Shown: positions 31,452 through 41,570, numbered from the stretch's first letter. The stretch: DNA of 64,000 nucleotides from CF-46 sp042408445 (GCA_042408445.1 JBHORC010000025.1:1-64000); one strand, 5' to 3'. Notes: a model not told the origin generated them from the sequence alone. Translations and numbers: made by a program.

Positions 31452-32078
31452 TCAGCCCGGGGCCGCACCCACCGTGTCGACCCGCGCCGGGTGTGCCTGC
31501 TCCCAGGCCTCGATCGCCGGCAGCTTCGCGATGAGGTAGCCCATCTCGTCCGTGCCGGCGAGCAGCATCATCCGGGCGAACGGGTCGACCTGGAACGGGA
31601 GATCCTCGTCGCCCGGCAGGTGCACGACCTGCGCCTCGAGGTCGACCGTCAGCTGGGCGTTCGGGTTCGCGGCGACCATCTCGAAGAGCTGGCGATGGCG
31701 TTCGGCCTCGACCACGATCGGGAGCAGGCCATTCTTCAGCGCGTTGTTGCGGAAGATGTCGGCGAACGAGGTGGAGAGGATCGCCCGGATCCCCCAGGCC
31801 CGCAGCGCCCAGGGCGCGTGCTCCCGCGACGAGCCGGTCCCGAAGTTGTCGCCGACCAGGAGGATCTGGCGGTCGAGCATCGCCACCCGGTCCATGACGA
31901 ACAGGGGCTCCTTGAGGCCGCCGTCCTCGTCGTACCGCCAGTCCCGGAACAGCGCCTCGCGCAAGCCGTCCTTGTCGGTCACCTTCAGGTAGCGGGCCGG
32001 GACGATCTGGTCCGTGTCGACGTTCTCCGCGGGCAGCGGGATCACGGCGCTCGTGAACGTGCGGAAGGGCTCCGCCAT
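31452..32078 (-). CDS. leuD: 3-isopropylmalate dehydratase small subunit
   Basis: 208 residues. It forms with LeuC the isomerase converting 2- to 3-isopropylmalate in leucine synthesis (and citramalate derivatives in the CimA route). Signature stretches: AENVDTDQIVPARYLK at the N-terminus, GDNFGTGSSREHAPWALRAW and FADIFRNNALKNGLLPIVV. The ATG at 32078 lies one base after the leuC stop (TGAG-ATG context), so the two subunits are translated together. Length is typical for the bacterial form. Confidence 0.95.
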   Translation of the reverse strand: MAEPFRTFTSAVIPLPAENVDTDQIVPARYLKVTDKDGLREALFRDWRYDEDGGLKEPLFVMDRVAMLDRQILLVGDNFGTGSSREHAPWALRAWGIRAILSTSFADIFRNNALKNGLLPIVVEAERHRQLFEMVAANPNAQLTVDLEAQVVHLPGDEDLPFQVDPFARMMLLAGTDEMGYLIAKLPAIEAWEQAHPARVDTVGAAPG

Positions 32079-32079
32079 C

Positions 32080-33525
32080 TCAGCGGCCCCCGACCGCGGC
32101 GAGGGTCTCGATCCCCGGAAGCGTCCGCGGGTCCGTGACTTCGCCGCGGATGGCCGACGCGGCGGCCGTGAGCGGCGAGGCAAGGAACGTCCGGCCGCCC
32201 TTGCCCTGGCGGCCCTCGAAGTTCCGGTTCGAGGTGCTGATCGCGTACTGGCCGGGTGACAGCTGGTCGCCGTTCATCGCGATGCACATCGAGCAGCCGG
32301 CCTCGCGCCACTCCGCGCCGGCCGCCCGGAAGATGTCGTTCAGGCCCTCACGCTCGGCCTCGCGCTTCACCTCATCGGAGCCCGGCACGATCATCATCCT
32401 CACGCCATCGGCGACCTTTCGGTCGCGGAGGACCTCGGCGGCGAGGCGCAGGTCGCTGATCCGGCCGTTCGTGCACGAGCCGACGAACACGACGTCAACC
32501 TTCTGGCCGAGGATCGCCTGGCCCGGCTGGAGGTCCATGTACTCGAGCGCTCGCTCGAGGGCGCGCTGGGCCGACGCGTCGACCTGGTCGGCCGGCGACG
32601 GGACGCGGGAGCTGATCGGGATCCCCATGCCGGGGTTCGTGCCGTAGGTCACCATCGGCTCGAGGGCCGACGCGTCGATCGTGATCGAGCGGTCGTATCG
32701 CGCGCCGTCGTCGCTCGGCAGCGTCCGCCAGCGGGCGACGGCCTCGTCCCATGCGGCGCCCTGCGGTGCGTGCCGGCGGCCGTGGACGTACTCGAACGTC
32801 GTGTCATCGGGTGCGATGAGGCCGGCCCGCGCGCCGCCCTCGATCGACATGTTGCAGATCGTCATCCGCTGTTCCATCGTCAGCGCCCGGATGGCCTCGC
32901 CGGTGTACTCGAACACGTGACCGGTCCCGCCGCCGACGCCGATGCGGGCGATCAGGGCCAGGATGATGTCCTTGCTGCTGACGCCCGGCGACAGCCGCCC
33001 GTCGACCCGCACCTCGTAGGTCCTCGGCTGGCGCTGGAGCAGCGTCTGGGTCGCGAGGACCATCTCGACCTCGCTCGTCCCGATCCCGAACGCCAGGGCG
33101 CCGAAGGCGCCGTGGGTCGCGGTATGGGAGTCACCGCAGACGATCGTCATCCCGGGCTGGGTGAGCCCGAGCTGCGGGCCGATGACGTGGACGATCCCCT
33201 GGCCAGGGTCGCCGATCCCGTGCAGCGGGATGCCGAACTCCGCGCAGTTGCGGGTCAGCTGATCGACCTGGGCGGCGGCCATCGGGTCCGCCATCGGAAG
33301 GTTGCGCGGGTGGGTGGGGATCGAGTGGTCCGCGGTGGCGACGGTCCGCTCGGGATGGCGGACGCGGAGGCCGCGCGCCCGGAGCCCGGTGAACGCCTGG
33401 GGCGAGGTGACCTCGTGGACGAGATGGAGGTCGATCGCGAGGACGGCGGGAGCGCCCTCGTCCTGCGAGACGACGTGGTCGTCCCAGATCTTCTCGACGA
33501 TCGTGCGCGGGCGGGATTCGGTCAT
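32080..33525 (-). CDS. leuC: 3-isopropylmalate dehydratase large subunit
   Basis: 481-residue aconitase-family protein carrying the 4Fe-4S cluster. Cluster cysteines are in FVGSCTNGRISDL and GCSMCIAMNGD; substrate-binding motifs HPRNLPMADP and VCGDSHTATHGAFGALAFG are present. It works with LeuD in leucine synthesis. The start is the ATG at 33525. The leuCD pair is transcribed away from the ilv/leu operon with about 1.4 kb between the two promoters; a candidate extended -10 (TGCTAGCCT) lies about 50 nt upstream at 33575-33583. Confidence 0.95.
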   Translation of the reverse strand: MTESRPRTIVEKIWDDHVVSQDEGAPAVLAIDLHLVHEVTSPQAFTGLRARGLRVRHPERTVATADHSIPTHPRNLPMADPMAAAQVDQLTRNCAEFGIPLHGIGDPGQGIVHVIGPQLGLTQPGMTIVCGDSHTATHGAFGALAFGIGTSEVEMVLATQTLLQRQPRTYEVRVDGRLSPGVSSKDIILALIARIGVGGGTGHVFEYTGEAIRALTMEQRMTICNMSIEGGARAGLIAPDDTTFEYVHGRRHAPQGAAWDEAVARWRTLPSDDGARYDRSITIDASALEPMVTYGTNPGMGIPISSRVPSPADQVDASAQRALERALEYMDLQPGQAILGQKVDVVFVGSCTNGRISDLRLAAEVLRDRKVADGVRMMIVPGSDEVKREAEREGLNDIFRAAGAEWREAGCSMCIAMNGDQLSPGQYAISTSNRNFEGRQGKGGRTFLASPLTAAASAIRGEVTDPRTLPGIETLAAVGGR

Positions 33526-33574
33526 GGCTGGTCCAGGCTGAGAAGGCGGGCTGGGTGACGGCGAAGCGACGCCG

Positions 33575-33583
33575 AGGCTAGCA
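33575..33583 (-). promoter_or_regulatory. Candidate extended -10 for leuCD
   Basis: The minus strand reads TGCTAGCCT, an extended -10 (TGnTAnnnT), 49 nt before the leuC ATG. A -35 is not obvious. Confidence 0.3.
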
Positions 33584-33647
33584 CAGGGTCTCCGACGAGC
33601 CCGATTCGGTGGTCCGGCGCACCCCGACCGTCCGTCCTGTGGCCCGC

Positions 33648-33653
33648 GATACT
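33648..33653 (+). promoter_or_regulatory. -10-like element of a leaderless promoter for the DUF5317 gene
   Basis: GATACT is followed by 6 nt and the GTG at 33660; the spacing matches leaderless transcripts. Confidence 0.35.
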
Positions 33654-33659
33654 GAAGGC

Positions 33660-34193
33660 GTGTTCATCCTCTACGGCGTCGTCGCCGGGCTCCTCGCCGG
33701 CGCGGTCCTGGGCGGCCGGCTCGAGCATCTCGCCGACGTCCGGTTCCGGCTCGCACCGCTCGCCCTGCTCGCGCTCGCGATCCAGGTCGTCCTGTTCTCG
33801 CCGCTCGCAAACGGCCTCCCGGACCAGGCCGCGCGGGCGACCTACGTCGTCTCGACCGCCCTGGTCGGCGTCGTCGTCATCGCGAACTGGCGCCTCGCCG
33901 GGCTGCCGCTGATCGCGCTCGGGGCGGCGCTGAACCTCGCGGCGATCCTCGCCAACGGCGGCGCGATGCCGGCGAGCCCGGCTGCGCTCGCGGCCCTCGG
34001 CATGGGGACGGGCGGCAACACGAACAGCGTCCTCCTTGAGCATCCGGCCCTCGAGCCGCTCACCGACGTCTTCGCCCTGCCCGGCTGGCTGCCGCTGGCG
34101 AACGTGTTCAGCGTCGGCGACGTGCTCATCGGGGCGGGCGTCGCGATCGCGATCGCTGCCGCGATGCGGCGCCGGCCGGCGGAGACTGCCTGA
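33660..34193 (+). CDS. DUF5317 multi-pass membrane protein
   Basis: 177 residues from GTG 33660 (an upstream in-frame start at 33609 would add 17 hydrophilic residues). The first helix starts immediately (FILYGVVAGLLAGAVLGGRL) and is followed by RLAPLALLALAIQVVLFSPL, two further hydrophobic segments, a Gly/Asn-rich extracellular-type loop and a C-terminal helix. The pattern GGRLEHLADVRFR after helix 1 and the VFSVGDVLIGAGVAIAI end fit DUF5317, a family without known function. It lies between leuC and the first GEMM riboswitch. Confidence 0.75.
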   Translation: MFILYGVVAGLLAGAVLGGRLEHLADVRFRLAPLALLALAIQVVLFSPLANGLPDQAARATYVVSTALVGVVVIANWRLAGLPLIALGAALNLAAILANGGAMPASPAALAALGMGTGGNTNSVLLEHPALEPLTDVFALPGWLPLANVFSVGDVLIGAGVAIAIAAAMRRRPAETA

Positions 34194-34381
34194 CGGAGGG
34201 TCGCAGGGGAGGGTCGGCGACGGCCAAGTGACGGCTCCCGTCTCCCGACGCAACGACCGCTGACGCGGCCCGGTGCGAGCCGGCACCTCCCCCCGTTGGC
34301 CGCCCGCGCTGGTACTCCGGTCGGATGGCGCGCGCCGGGCTGCATCGCGGACGGTCCGCGGCGAGGGCAACCGGCCCTCCG

Positions 34382-34476
34382 CCGGCCCATCGTCCAGGGC
34401 AAACCCGTCGCGAGGCGGGGACGCAAAGCCAGGGATCTCGCCGTCACGAGACCGCCCGGCCGCCGAAGGGTTCCGG
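34382..34476 (+). ncRNA. GEMM-I cyclic dinucleotide riboswitch (first copy)
   Basis: The conserved core is clear: AGGGCAAACC at 34396-34405, a P2 stem CGTC-GCGA-GGCG with a GNRA tetraloop (34406-34417), then GGGACGCAAAGCC ending at 34430, a P3 hairpin and GCCGCCGAAGGG before the closing helix. This is the c-di-GMP-I (GEMM-I) consensus; whether the ligand is c-di-GMP or a cyclic AMP-GMP variant is not settled here. It ends about 30 nt before the 36-residue peptide gene. No T-rich terminator follows, so control is probably of translation. Confidence 0.88.
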
Positions 34477-34505
34477 TGCATCCGACTCGTCTGGAGCCGA
34501 CCACC

Positions 34506-34616
34506 ATGAAGACGAACCTGGCGTTCTTCAAGGGCCACGCGTTTCGCGTCCTGCTTGCCCTGTCCGCCCTCGCCAGCTCCGCGCTGGTGCTGGAGGCGGG
34601 GCAGCGCTGGAAGTGA
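34506..34616 (+). CDS. 36-residue membrane/exported peptide under GEMM-I control
   Basis: Starts at ATG 34506 with GGAG about 10 nt upstream, directly downstream of the riboswitch, and ends just before a strong terminator, so it is the only gene of this transcript. The peptide has a basic start (MKTNLAFFKGHAFR), a hydrophobic helix (VLLALSALASSALVL) and a short tail EAGQRWK. It could be a membrane-inserted micropeptide or a signal-peptide-like product. No family recognised. Its isolation between a riboswitch and a terminator argues that it is the regulated output. Confidence 0.65.
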   Translation: MKTNLAFFKGHAFRVLLALSALASSALVLEAGQRWK

Positions 34617-34648
34617 GACCGACCGACGCCGACGCGGCGTGGGGGTGA

Positions 34649-34680
34649 ACGAGACCGCCGGCGGGTGCCGGCGGTCTCGT
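34649..34680 (+). terminator. Strong hairpin terminator after the 36-aa peptide gene
   Basis: Perfect 14-bp stem (ACGAGACCGCCGGC / GCCGGCGGTCTCGT) with a GGGT tetraloop, 33 nt after the peptide stop. No long T run follows, but stem strength is high. Confidence 0.75.
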
Positions 34681-34852
34681 GGTATCCGGCCCGGAATTCC
34701 GAGTCGCCGCCCACGTCCCGGGGTGAGCCGCTGGCGCGCCCTGTGCGTCGGAAACGGGCCAACGACACGCCGCGAGCAGCCAACCCCACCGCTCCGGACC
34801 TCTTGCCACGTTTCTGACACGCGAGCCGTGCGATGCCGTACGGTGCGGGTGG

Positions 34853-34881
34853 TTGCGCGATCACCCACCGGCCCCTAGACT
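34853..34881 (+). promoter_or_regulatory. Promoter of the ilvBNC-leuAB-cimA operon
   Basis: TTGCGC (34853-34858), a 17-nt spacer and TAGACT (34876-34881) form a sigma-70-type promoter. Transcription would begin near 34888, at the base of a 7-bp hairpin (ACGCCCG / CGGGCGT, 34888-34908). 34681-34852 upstream shows nothing I can name. Confidence 0.55.
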
Positions 34882-34924
34882 GCGCGAACGCCCGGTACGA
34901 TCGGGCGTGCTGCAGGAGACCAGA

Positions 34925-35140
34925 TTGGGTCTGTTCGATGGCCGGAATCGCCGCCACGTCGCCGTCGTCGTCACGACGGATGGACGGCGTGTCCAGGTGC
35001 CGCTGAACGGGTCCGGTCTCGACGATACGTCTCCGCTCGGTCTTCTCCGCTCGCTTCTTGTCGGCCTTGAGGGCCTTGTCGGCCTCCTCATTACCGGCTC
35101 CCGGCGGGAGAACGGAGGAACGCGGAGGGACCGGCGCTAA
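34925..35140 (+). CDS. Leader peptide of the ilvB operon (71 aa, Leu/Val/Ile-rich)
   Basis: A TTG start at 34925 is preceded by AGGAG with 6-nt spacing, about 37 nt after the predicted transcription start. The ORF contains a valine cluster (HVAVVV, residues about 12-17) and then, over some 19 codons (35034-35090), nine Leu, two Val and one Ile codons (LGLLRSLLVGLEGLVGLLI). Five of these Leu codons are CTT and the Ile codon is ATT, both scarce in the neighbouring GC-rich genes. The ORF stops at 35140, 30 nt before an intrinsic terminator that precedes ilvB. This is the arrangement of a branched-chain amino acid attenuator. It is longer than classical leaders (15-32 residues), and a role as an ordinary small protein is not excluded. 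Confidence 0.65.
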   Translation: MGLFDGRNRRHVAVVVTTDGRRVQVPLNGSGLDDTSPLGLLRSLLVGLEGLVGLLITGSRRENGGTRRDRR

Positions 35141-35170
35141 GCGCAACGGACCAGCCGAAGACCAACGGGA

Positions 35171-35196
35171 CCCTCGCCGGGTGGCGAGGGTTTTTT
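35171..35196 (+). terminator. Intrinsic terminator/attenuator upstream of ilvB
   Basis: CCCTCGCC-GGGT-GGCGAGGG followed by TTTTTT: an 8-bp GC stem, tetraloop and six T residues, ending 30 nt before the ilvB ATG. It lies inside the operon leader and not after a gene, so it must be conditional. Upstream GGAGGGACCGG (about 35124-35134) could compete for the CCCTC arm. Confidence 0.85.
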
Positions 35197-35226
35197 CATG
35201 TCAGCGAAGAGGGCAGGCAGGGATCG

Positions 35227-37128
35227 ATGACGATGACGAAGGGGCAACCCGCCGCACCGCCGCGTCCGGACGCGTCTCCGACCAACGGTCGGACGCTCGA
35301 TCCGGCGCCTGCCCGGCGAAGCCACATTCCGGGTGAGGGAACCCGCGCCGCGGAGGCGGTCGAGGCGGCGCGACGGGCAATGCTCGACGACGCCCGGCCG
35401 CGGAACCGGACCCGGATCGGCGCGGACGTCGTCTGCGAGGCGCTCCTCCTCCAGGGCGCCGACGTCTTCTTCAGCTATCCGGGCGGCGTGATCCTGCCGC
35501 TGTACGACGTCCTCGGCGACTATCCGCAGCTCCGCCACGTCCTCGTCCGGCACGAGCAGGGCGGCGCCCATGCCGCCGACGGCTACGCCCGGGTCACCGG
35601 CCGCGTCGGCGTCTGCATGGGAACCTCCGGGCCGGGTGCGACGAACCTCGTCACCGGGATCGGCACCGCGCTGCTCGACTCGATCCCGATGGTTGCGATC
35701 ACCGGCAACGTCCCGTCCGCGCTGATCGGCAAGGACGCCTTCCAGGAGATCGACATCAACGGCATCACCCTGCCGATGACGAAGCACAACTACCTCGTCC
35801 GCGACGCCGACGACCTGCCTCGCGTCCTCGCCGAGGCGTTCCACATCGCCCGGTCCGGCCGGCCCGGTCCCGTCCATGTCGACATCACGAAGGACGCCCT
35901 CCAGCAGGAGACGAACGCCCCCCATCCCACCCACGACGAGGTCGTCGCCGGGCTGCCGGGCTTCCGGCCGAACCTCGATGCGAACGGTCGCCAGCTCAAG
36001 CTCGCGGCCGCCGAGATCGCCCGGGCCAAGCGGCCCGTGATCCTGGCGGGGCACGGCGTGCTCCACGCCGAGGGCTGGGACGAGCTCGTCGCCCTCGCCG
36101 AGAAGGCCCAGATCCCGGTCGCCCACACGCTGCTCGGGATCGGTGTGATCGACGAGACGCATCCGCTCAGCTACGGCTACATGGGCATGCACGGCTGGAA
36201 GCACGTGAACAAGGCGATCCAGTCCGCCGACCTGCTCCTGGCCATCGGGATGCGCTTCGACGACCGCGTGACCGGCAACGTCCGGACGTACGCACCGTAT
36301 GCCCGGATCGTCCACGTCGACATCGATCCCGCCGAGATCGGCAAGAACGTCGCCGTCGAGGTGCCGATCGTCGGCGATGCGAAGCGCGTCCTCGCGGCGC
36401 TGCTGCCGATGGTCGGCGAGGTCGACCCGGCCACCCGCGCCGACTACTTCGCGGAGCTGGCCGAGTGGCGGCGCGAGTCCGAGGGCTCGTCGTGGCACGG
36501 CTCGGGCGCGTGGCGCGACGGACTCCTGTCCGCCGACTACGTCGTCGAGCGGATCGGCGAGCTCAGCGACCACGCCGCGACCTACGTGGCCGACGTCGGC
36601 CAGAACCAGATGTGGCTCGCCCGCTACGCCGGCTTCCGCCGGCCGAACACCCACGTCAGCTCCGGCGGGCTCGGGACGATGGGCTTCAGCGTGCCGGCGG
36701 CGATGGGCGCCGCGCTCGGCGCGCCGGAGCGGGAGACCTGGGCGATCACCGGCGACGGCGGCTTCCAGATGACGAGCCAGGAGCTCATGACGCTCGTGGC
36801 GGACCGGATCCCGGTCAAGATCGCGCTCCTCGACAACAAGAAGCTCGGGATGATCCGGCAGTGGCAGGAGATCATCTACGCGGGCAACTACCACTCGTCG
36901 CATCTGCCGGGGCCGGATTTCGCGAAGCTTGCCGACGCGTATGGCATTCCGGCGTTCACCGCCCGGACCCCCGACGAGGTCGACGCCGCGATCCGGGCCG
37001 CCCAGGCGGTCGACGGACCGGCCCTCGTCTGGTTCCAGATCGCCGAGGAGCAGAACATCTTCCCGATGATGCCCGCGGGCAAGGGCCTGTCCGATCTGAT
37101 CGAGAAGTGGGAGGGGGCGGACGAGTGA
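35227..37128 (+). CDS. ilvB: Acetolactate (acetohydroxyacid) synthase large subunit
   Basis: 633-residue ThDP- and FAD-dependent enzyme: two pyruvate to 2-acetolactate (valine, leucine) or pyruvate plus 2-oxobutyrate to acetohydroxybutyrate (isoleucine). A 55-residue low-complexity N-terminus precedes the PYR domain with the catalytic Glu in HEQGGAHAADGYAR. The FAD-binding middle domain includes GMRFDDRVTGNV, and the PP domain ends with ITGDGGFQMTSQEL and NNKKLGMIRQWQE. Starts at 35227 or the ATG two codons later. First enzyme gene of the operon, behind the leader and terminator; its stop overlaps ilvN. Confidence 0.95.
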   Translation: MTMTKGQPAAPPRPDASPTNGRTLDPAPARRSHIPGEGTRAAEAVEAARRAMLDDARPRNRTRIGADVVCEALLLQGADVFFSYPGGVILPLYDVLGDYPQLRHVLVRHEQGGAHAADGYARVTGRVGVCMGTSGPGATNLVTGIGTALLDSIPMVAITGNVPSALIGKDAFQEIDINGITLPMTKHNYLVRDADDLPRVLAEAFHIARSGRPGPVHVDITKDALQQETNAPHPTHDEVVAGLPGFRPNLDANGRQLKLAAAEIARAKRPVILAGHGVLHAEGWDELVALAEKAQIPVAHTLLGIGVIDETHPLSYGYMGMHGWKHVNKAIQSADLLLAIGMRFDDRVTGNVRTYAPYARIVHVDIDPAEIGKNVAVEVPIVGDAKRVLAALLPMVGEVDPATRADYFAELAEWRRESEGSSWHGSGAWRDGLLSADYVVERIGELSDHAATYVADVGQNQMWLARYAGFRRPNTHVSSGGLGTMGFSVPAAMGAALGAPERETWAITGDGGFQMTSQELMTLVADRIPVKIALLDNKKLGMIRQWQEIIYAGNYHSSHLPGPDFAKLADAYGIPAFTARTPDEVDAAIRAAQAVDGPALVWFQIAEEQNIFPMMPAGKGLSDLIEKWEGADE

Positions 37129-37751
37129 GCGCCGACCCCAGCTCGAACGGGCGGCCGCCCGGCGCGGCGGCCGCGAGTCCGGCGGTGACGGCGGAGCCGG
37201 CCCACGCCGCGCCGCCTCCCCGCGCGCTCCCCGGCGGCGGCGAGACCCGTCGCCACACCCTCATCGCGATCGTCCTCGACAAGCCCGGCGTCCTGAACCG
37301 GGTCTCGTCGCTCATGCGGGCCCGGAACTTCAACATCGACTCGCTCGCGGTGAGCCGGACGGACCAGCCCGACGTCAGCCGGATGACGATCACGCTGCAC
37401 GGCGATGATGTCGCCGTCGAGCAGGCGGCGAAGCAGCTCTATCGGCTGATCGACGTCCTCAAGGTCCAGGAGGTCACCTCCGAGCCCGTCGTCGCCCAGG
37501 AGCTCGCGCTCGTGAAGATCCGGGCGACGGATTCGAACCGCGCCGAGATCCTCAAGCTCGTCGAGCTGTCGAAGGGCCGGGTCGTCGACCTCGCGGCCGA
37601 AGCCGTCGTCGTCGAGGTCACCGGTCCGGAGGCGGAGATCGACCAGTTCCTCGCCCTTGTCCGGACCTATGGGATCAAGGAAACCGTCCGAACCGGCGCC
37701 GTCGTGATGTCGCGCGGCTCATCGTCGATCGAGGAGGCAATCAAGCGATGA
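37125..37751 (+). CDS. ilvN: Acetolactate synthase regulatory subunit
   Basis: 208 residues from a GTG overlapping the ilvB stop (GTGA). An Ala/Pro-rich N-terminal extension of about 40 residues is followed by an ACT domain (about 43-115: HTLIAIVLDKPGVLNRVSSL, FNIDSLAVSRTD) that binds valine as feedback inhibitor. The C-terminal ALS_ss domain is at about 125-200 (ELALVKIRATDSNRAEI, VTGPEAEIDQFLALVRTYGI). It is slightly longer than the usual 160-175 residues because of the N-terminal tail. It stimulates and regulates IlvB; the 4-nt overlap with ilvC continues the chain. Confidence 0.94.
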   Translation: MSADPSSNGRPPGAAAASPAVTAEPAHAAPPPRALPGGGETRRHTLIAIVLDKPGVLNRVSSLMRARNFNIDSLAVSRTDQPDVSRMTITLHGDDVAVEQAAKQLYRLIDVLKVQEVTSEPVVAQELALVKIRATDSNRAEILKLVELSKGRVVDLAAEAVVVEVTGPEAEIDQFLALVRTYGIKETVRTGAVVMSRGSSSIEEAIKR

Positions 37752-38826
37752 CTGCGCGCATGTACTACGACAACGACGCCGACCCGTCGGCGCTGGACGG
37801 GCAGACCGTCGCGATCATCGGCTACGGGTCGCAGGGGCATGCCCACGCCCGGAACCTCCACGAGTCCGGCGTCGACGTGGTCGTCGGCTTGAAGCCGGGG
37901 TCGAAGAGCCGGGCCGTCGCCGAGGAGGCCGGCCTCCGGGTCCTCGACGTGGCCGACGCCGTCCGGGCGGCCGACGTGATCATGATCGCCGTCCCGGACA
38001 CGCTCCAGAAGGCGGTCTACGACGCCGAGATCGCACCGAACCTCCGGCCCGGCCAGCTGCTGATGTTCGCCCACGGGTTCAACATCCGGTTCGGTCGCGT
38101 CCAGCCGCCGGACACGATCGACGTCGGGATGGTCGCGCCGAAGGGCCCGGGCCATCTCCTTCGATCCGTGTACGAGGCCGGCGGGGGCGTCCCCGCGCTG
38201 TTCGCCGTCGAGAACGACGCGACCGGCACAGCTCGGGCGCGCGTTCTCGCCTATGCCCGCGGGATCGGCTCGACGCGGGCCGGCGTCCTCGAGACGACGT
38301 TCAAGGAGGAGACCGAGACCGACCTGTTCGGCGAGCAGGCACTCCTCTGTGGCGGCGTGTCGGCGCTGATCAAGGCCGCATTCGAGACGCTCGTCGAGGC
38401 CGGCTACCAGCCGGAGCTGGCGTACTTCGAGACGATGCACGAGCTGAAGCTCATCGTCGACCTGATGTACCGCGGCGGGCTGAACTTCATGCGGTTCAGC
38501 GTCAGCGACACCGCCGAGTACGGCGACTACGTGTCCGGGCCGCGCGTCACCGAAGGCGTGAAGGCGGCGATGAAGGACGTCCTCTCGGACATCCAGAGCG
38601 GCTCGTTCGCCTCGCGCTGGGTCGCGGAGCAGGAGTCCGGCGGCGCCGAGTTCGCGCGACTCCGGCAGCAGGACCGCGACCACCAGATCGAGCAGGTGGG
38701 CCGCGATCTCCGCGCCCAGATGGCGTTCCTCAACCCGGTCGTCGTCGAGGCCGGCGAGGCCCAGGGCTCCGTCGGGTCGGCGGCATCCGGTGCAGCCCCC
38801 GCGGCGGCCGGCGCAGGATCGGCGCG

Positions 38827-38830
<4 letters not shown>
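37748..38830 (+). CDS. ilvC: Ketol-acid reductoisomerase (NADP+)
   Basis: 360 residues; isomerises and reduces acetolactate/acetohydroxybutyrate to the dihydroxy acids used by IlvD. The Rossmann motif VAIIGYGSQGHAHARNL and the catalytic C-terminal helices (KEETETDLFGEQALLCGG; YFETMHELKLIVDLMYRGGL) are class I. The last 30 residues are an extra Ala/Gly/Ser-rich tail absent from typical 330-340-residue enzymes. NADPH versus NADH preference cannot be decided here. Overlaps ilvN and leuA by 4 nt each. Confidence 0.95.
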
Positions 38831-40442
<1,612 letters not shown>

Positions 40443-40446
<4 letters not shown>

Positions 40447-41570
40447 CGACGTACCGGGTCGCGACGATCCCGGGCGACGGGGTCGGACCGGACGTCGTCG
40501 CGGCAGCCCGCACGGTCGTGGACGCGGCGGCCGCGCGGTTCGGGTTCGACGTGGAGTGGTCCGAGCTCGTCGCCGGTGGCGTCGCCATCGACACGCTCGG
40601 GGTCGCGATCCGACCCGCGGACGTGGACGGAGCCGGCGCCGCCGACGCGATCCTCCTGGGGGCGGTCGGTGGACCGAAATGGTCCGATCCCTCGGCTGCC
40701 GTCCGTCCCGAGCAGGCGCTGTTCGCGCTCCGGGGTGGCCTGGGGCTGTACGCGAACCTGCGGCCGGTCACGGTCCATCCGGCGCTGATCCCGTCGTCGC
40801 CGGTGCGCTCCGAGCTGCTCGACGGGGTCGATCTGCTGATCGTCCGCGAGCTGACCGGCGGCGTGTACTTCGGCGCGCGGGAAGAGCCGGCGGGGGCCGC
40901 CGGCGCGCGGAAGGCGCTCGACACGCTCCCGTACAACGAGGGCGAGATCCGGCGCGTGGTCGAGCTGGCGTTCGAGTTGGCGAAGGCGCGCCGCGGGCAC
41001 GTCACCTCCGTCGACAAGGCGAACGTCCTCGCGACGTCGCGGCTGTGGCGGACCGTGGCAAACGAGGTCGGCGGCGCACATCCGGACGTTCGCCTCGCTC
41101 ATCAGCTCGTCGATTCGTGCGCGATGCTGCTCGTCCGACGGCCCGCCGACTTCGACGTGATCGTGACCGAGAACCTCTTCGGCGACATCCTCAGCGACGA
41201 AGCCGCCGTCCTGGCGGGGAGCCTCGGGATGCTTCCGTCGGCATCGCTCGGGGAGCGGCGAACCGCCCATGGAACGTTCGGGCTCTACGAGCCGATCCAC
41301 GGGTCGGCGCCGGACATCGCCGGGCAGGACCTCGCGAATCCGATCGGGACCATCCTGTCGGCGGCGATGCTGCTGCGCCTGTCCCTCGGTCGTGATGATG
41401 TTGCGACGGCCATCGAACGCGCCGTGAGCACGGCGCTCGACGACGGCTACCGGACCGCGGATCTCGTCGCGCCCGGCGACGCCACCGTTGCCGCCGGCAC
41501 GCGGGTCGGGACGCGAGCGATGACCGCGGCGATCGCCGATCGCGTCGCCGTCGCGGAGGCCGTGGCATGA
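40443..41570 (+). CDS. leuB: 3-isopropylmalate dehydrogenase
   Basis: 375 residues, NAD-dependent beta-decarboxylating dehydrogenase giving 2-oxoisocaproate (and, in the citramalate route, 2-oxobutyrate). Signatures: VATIPGDGVGPDVVAAAR, ELTGGVYFG, the active-site Lys in VTSVDKANVL and the metal-binding DVIVTENLFGDILSDEA, then GLYEPIHGSAPDIAGQDLAN. The start is TTG at 40443, fixed by overlap with the leuA stop (TTGA). Its stop overlaps the cimA ATG. Confidence 0.95.

Noticed and set aside
35085..35196. T-box riboswitch upstream of ilvB
   Set aside because: A stretch GGAGGAACGCGGA loosely recalls the T-box GGTGGNACCGCG, but the essential TGG bulge is missing and no specifier stem is seen; leader-peptide attenuation fits better.
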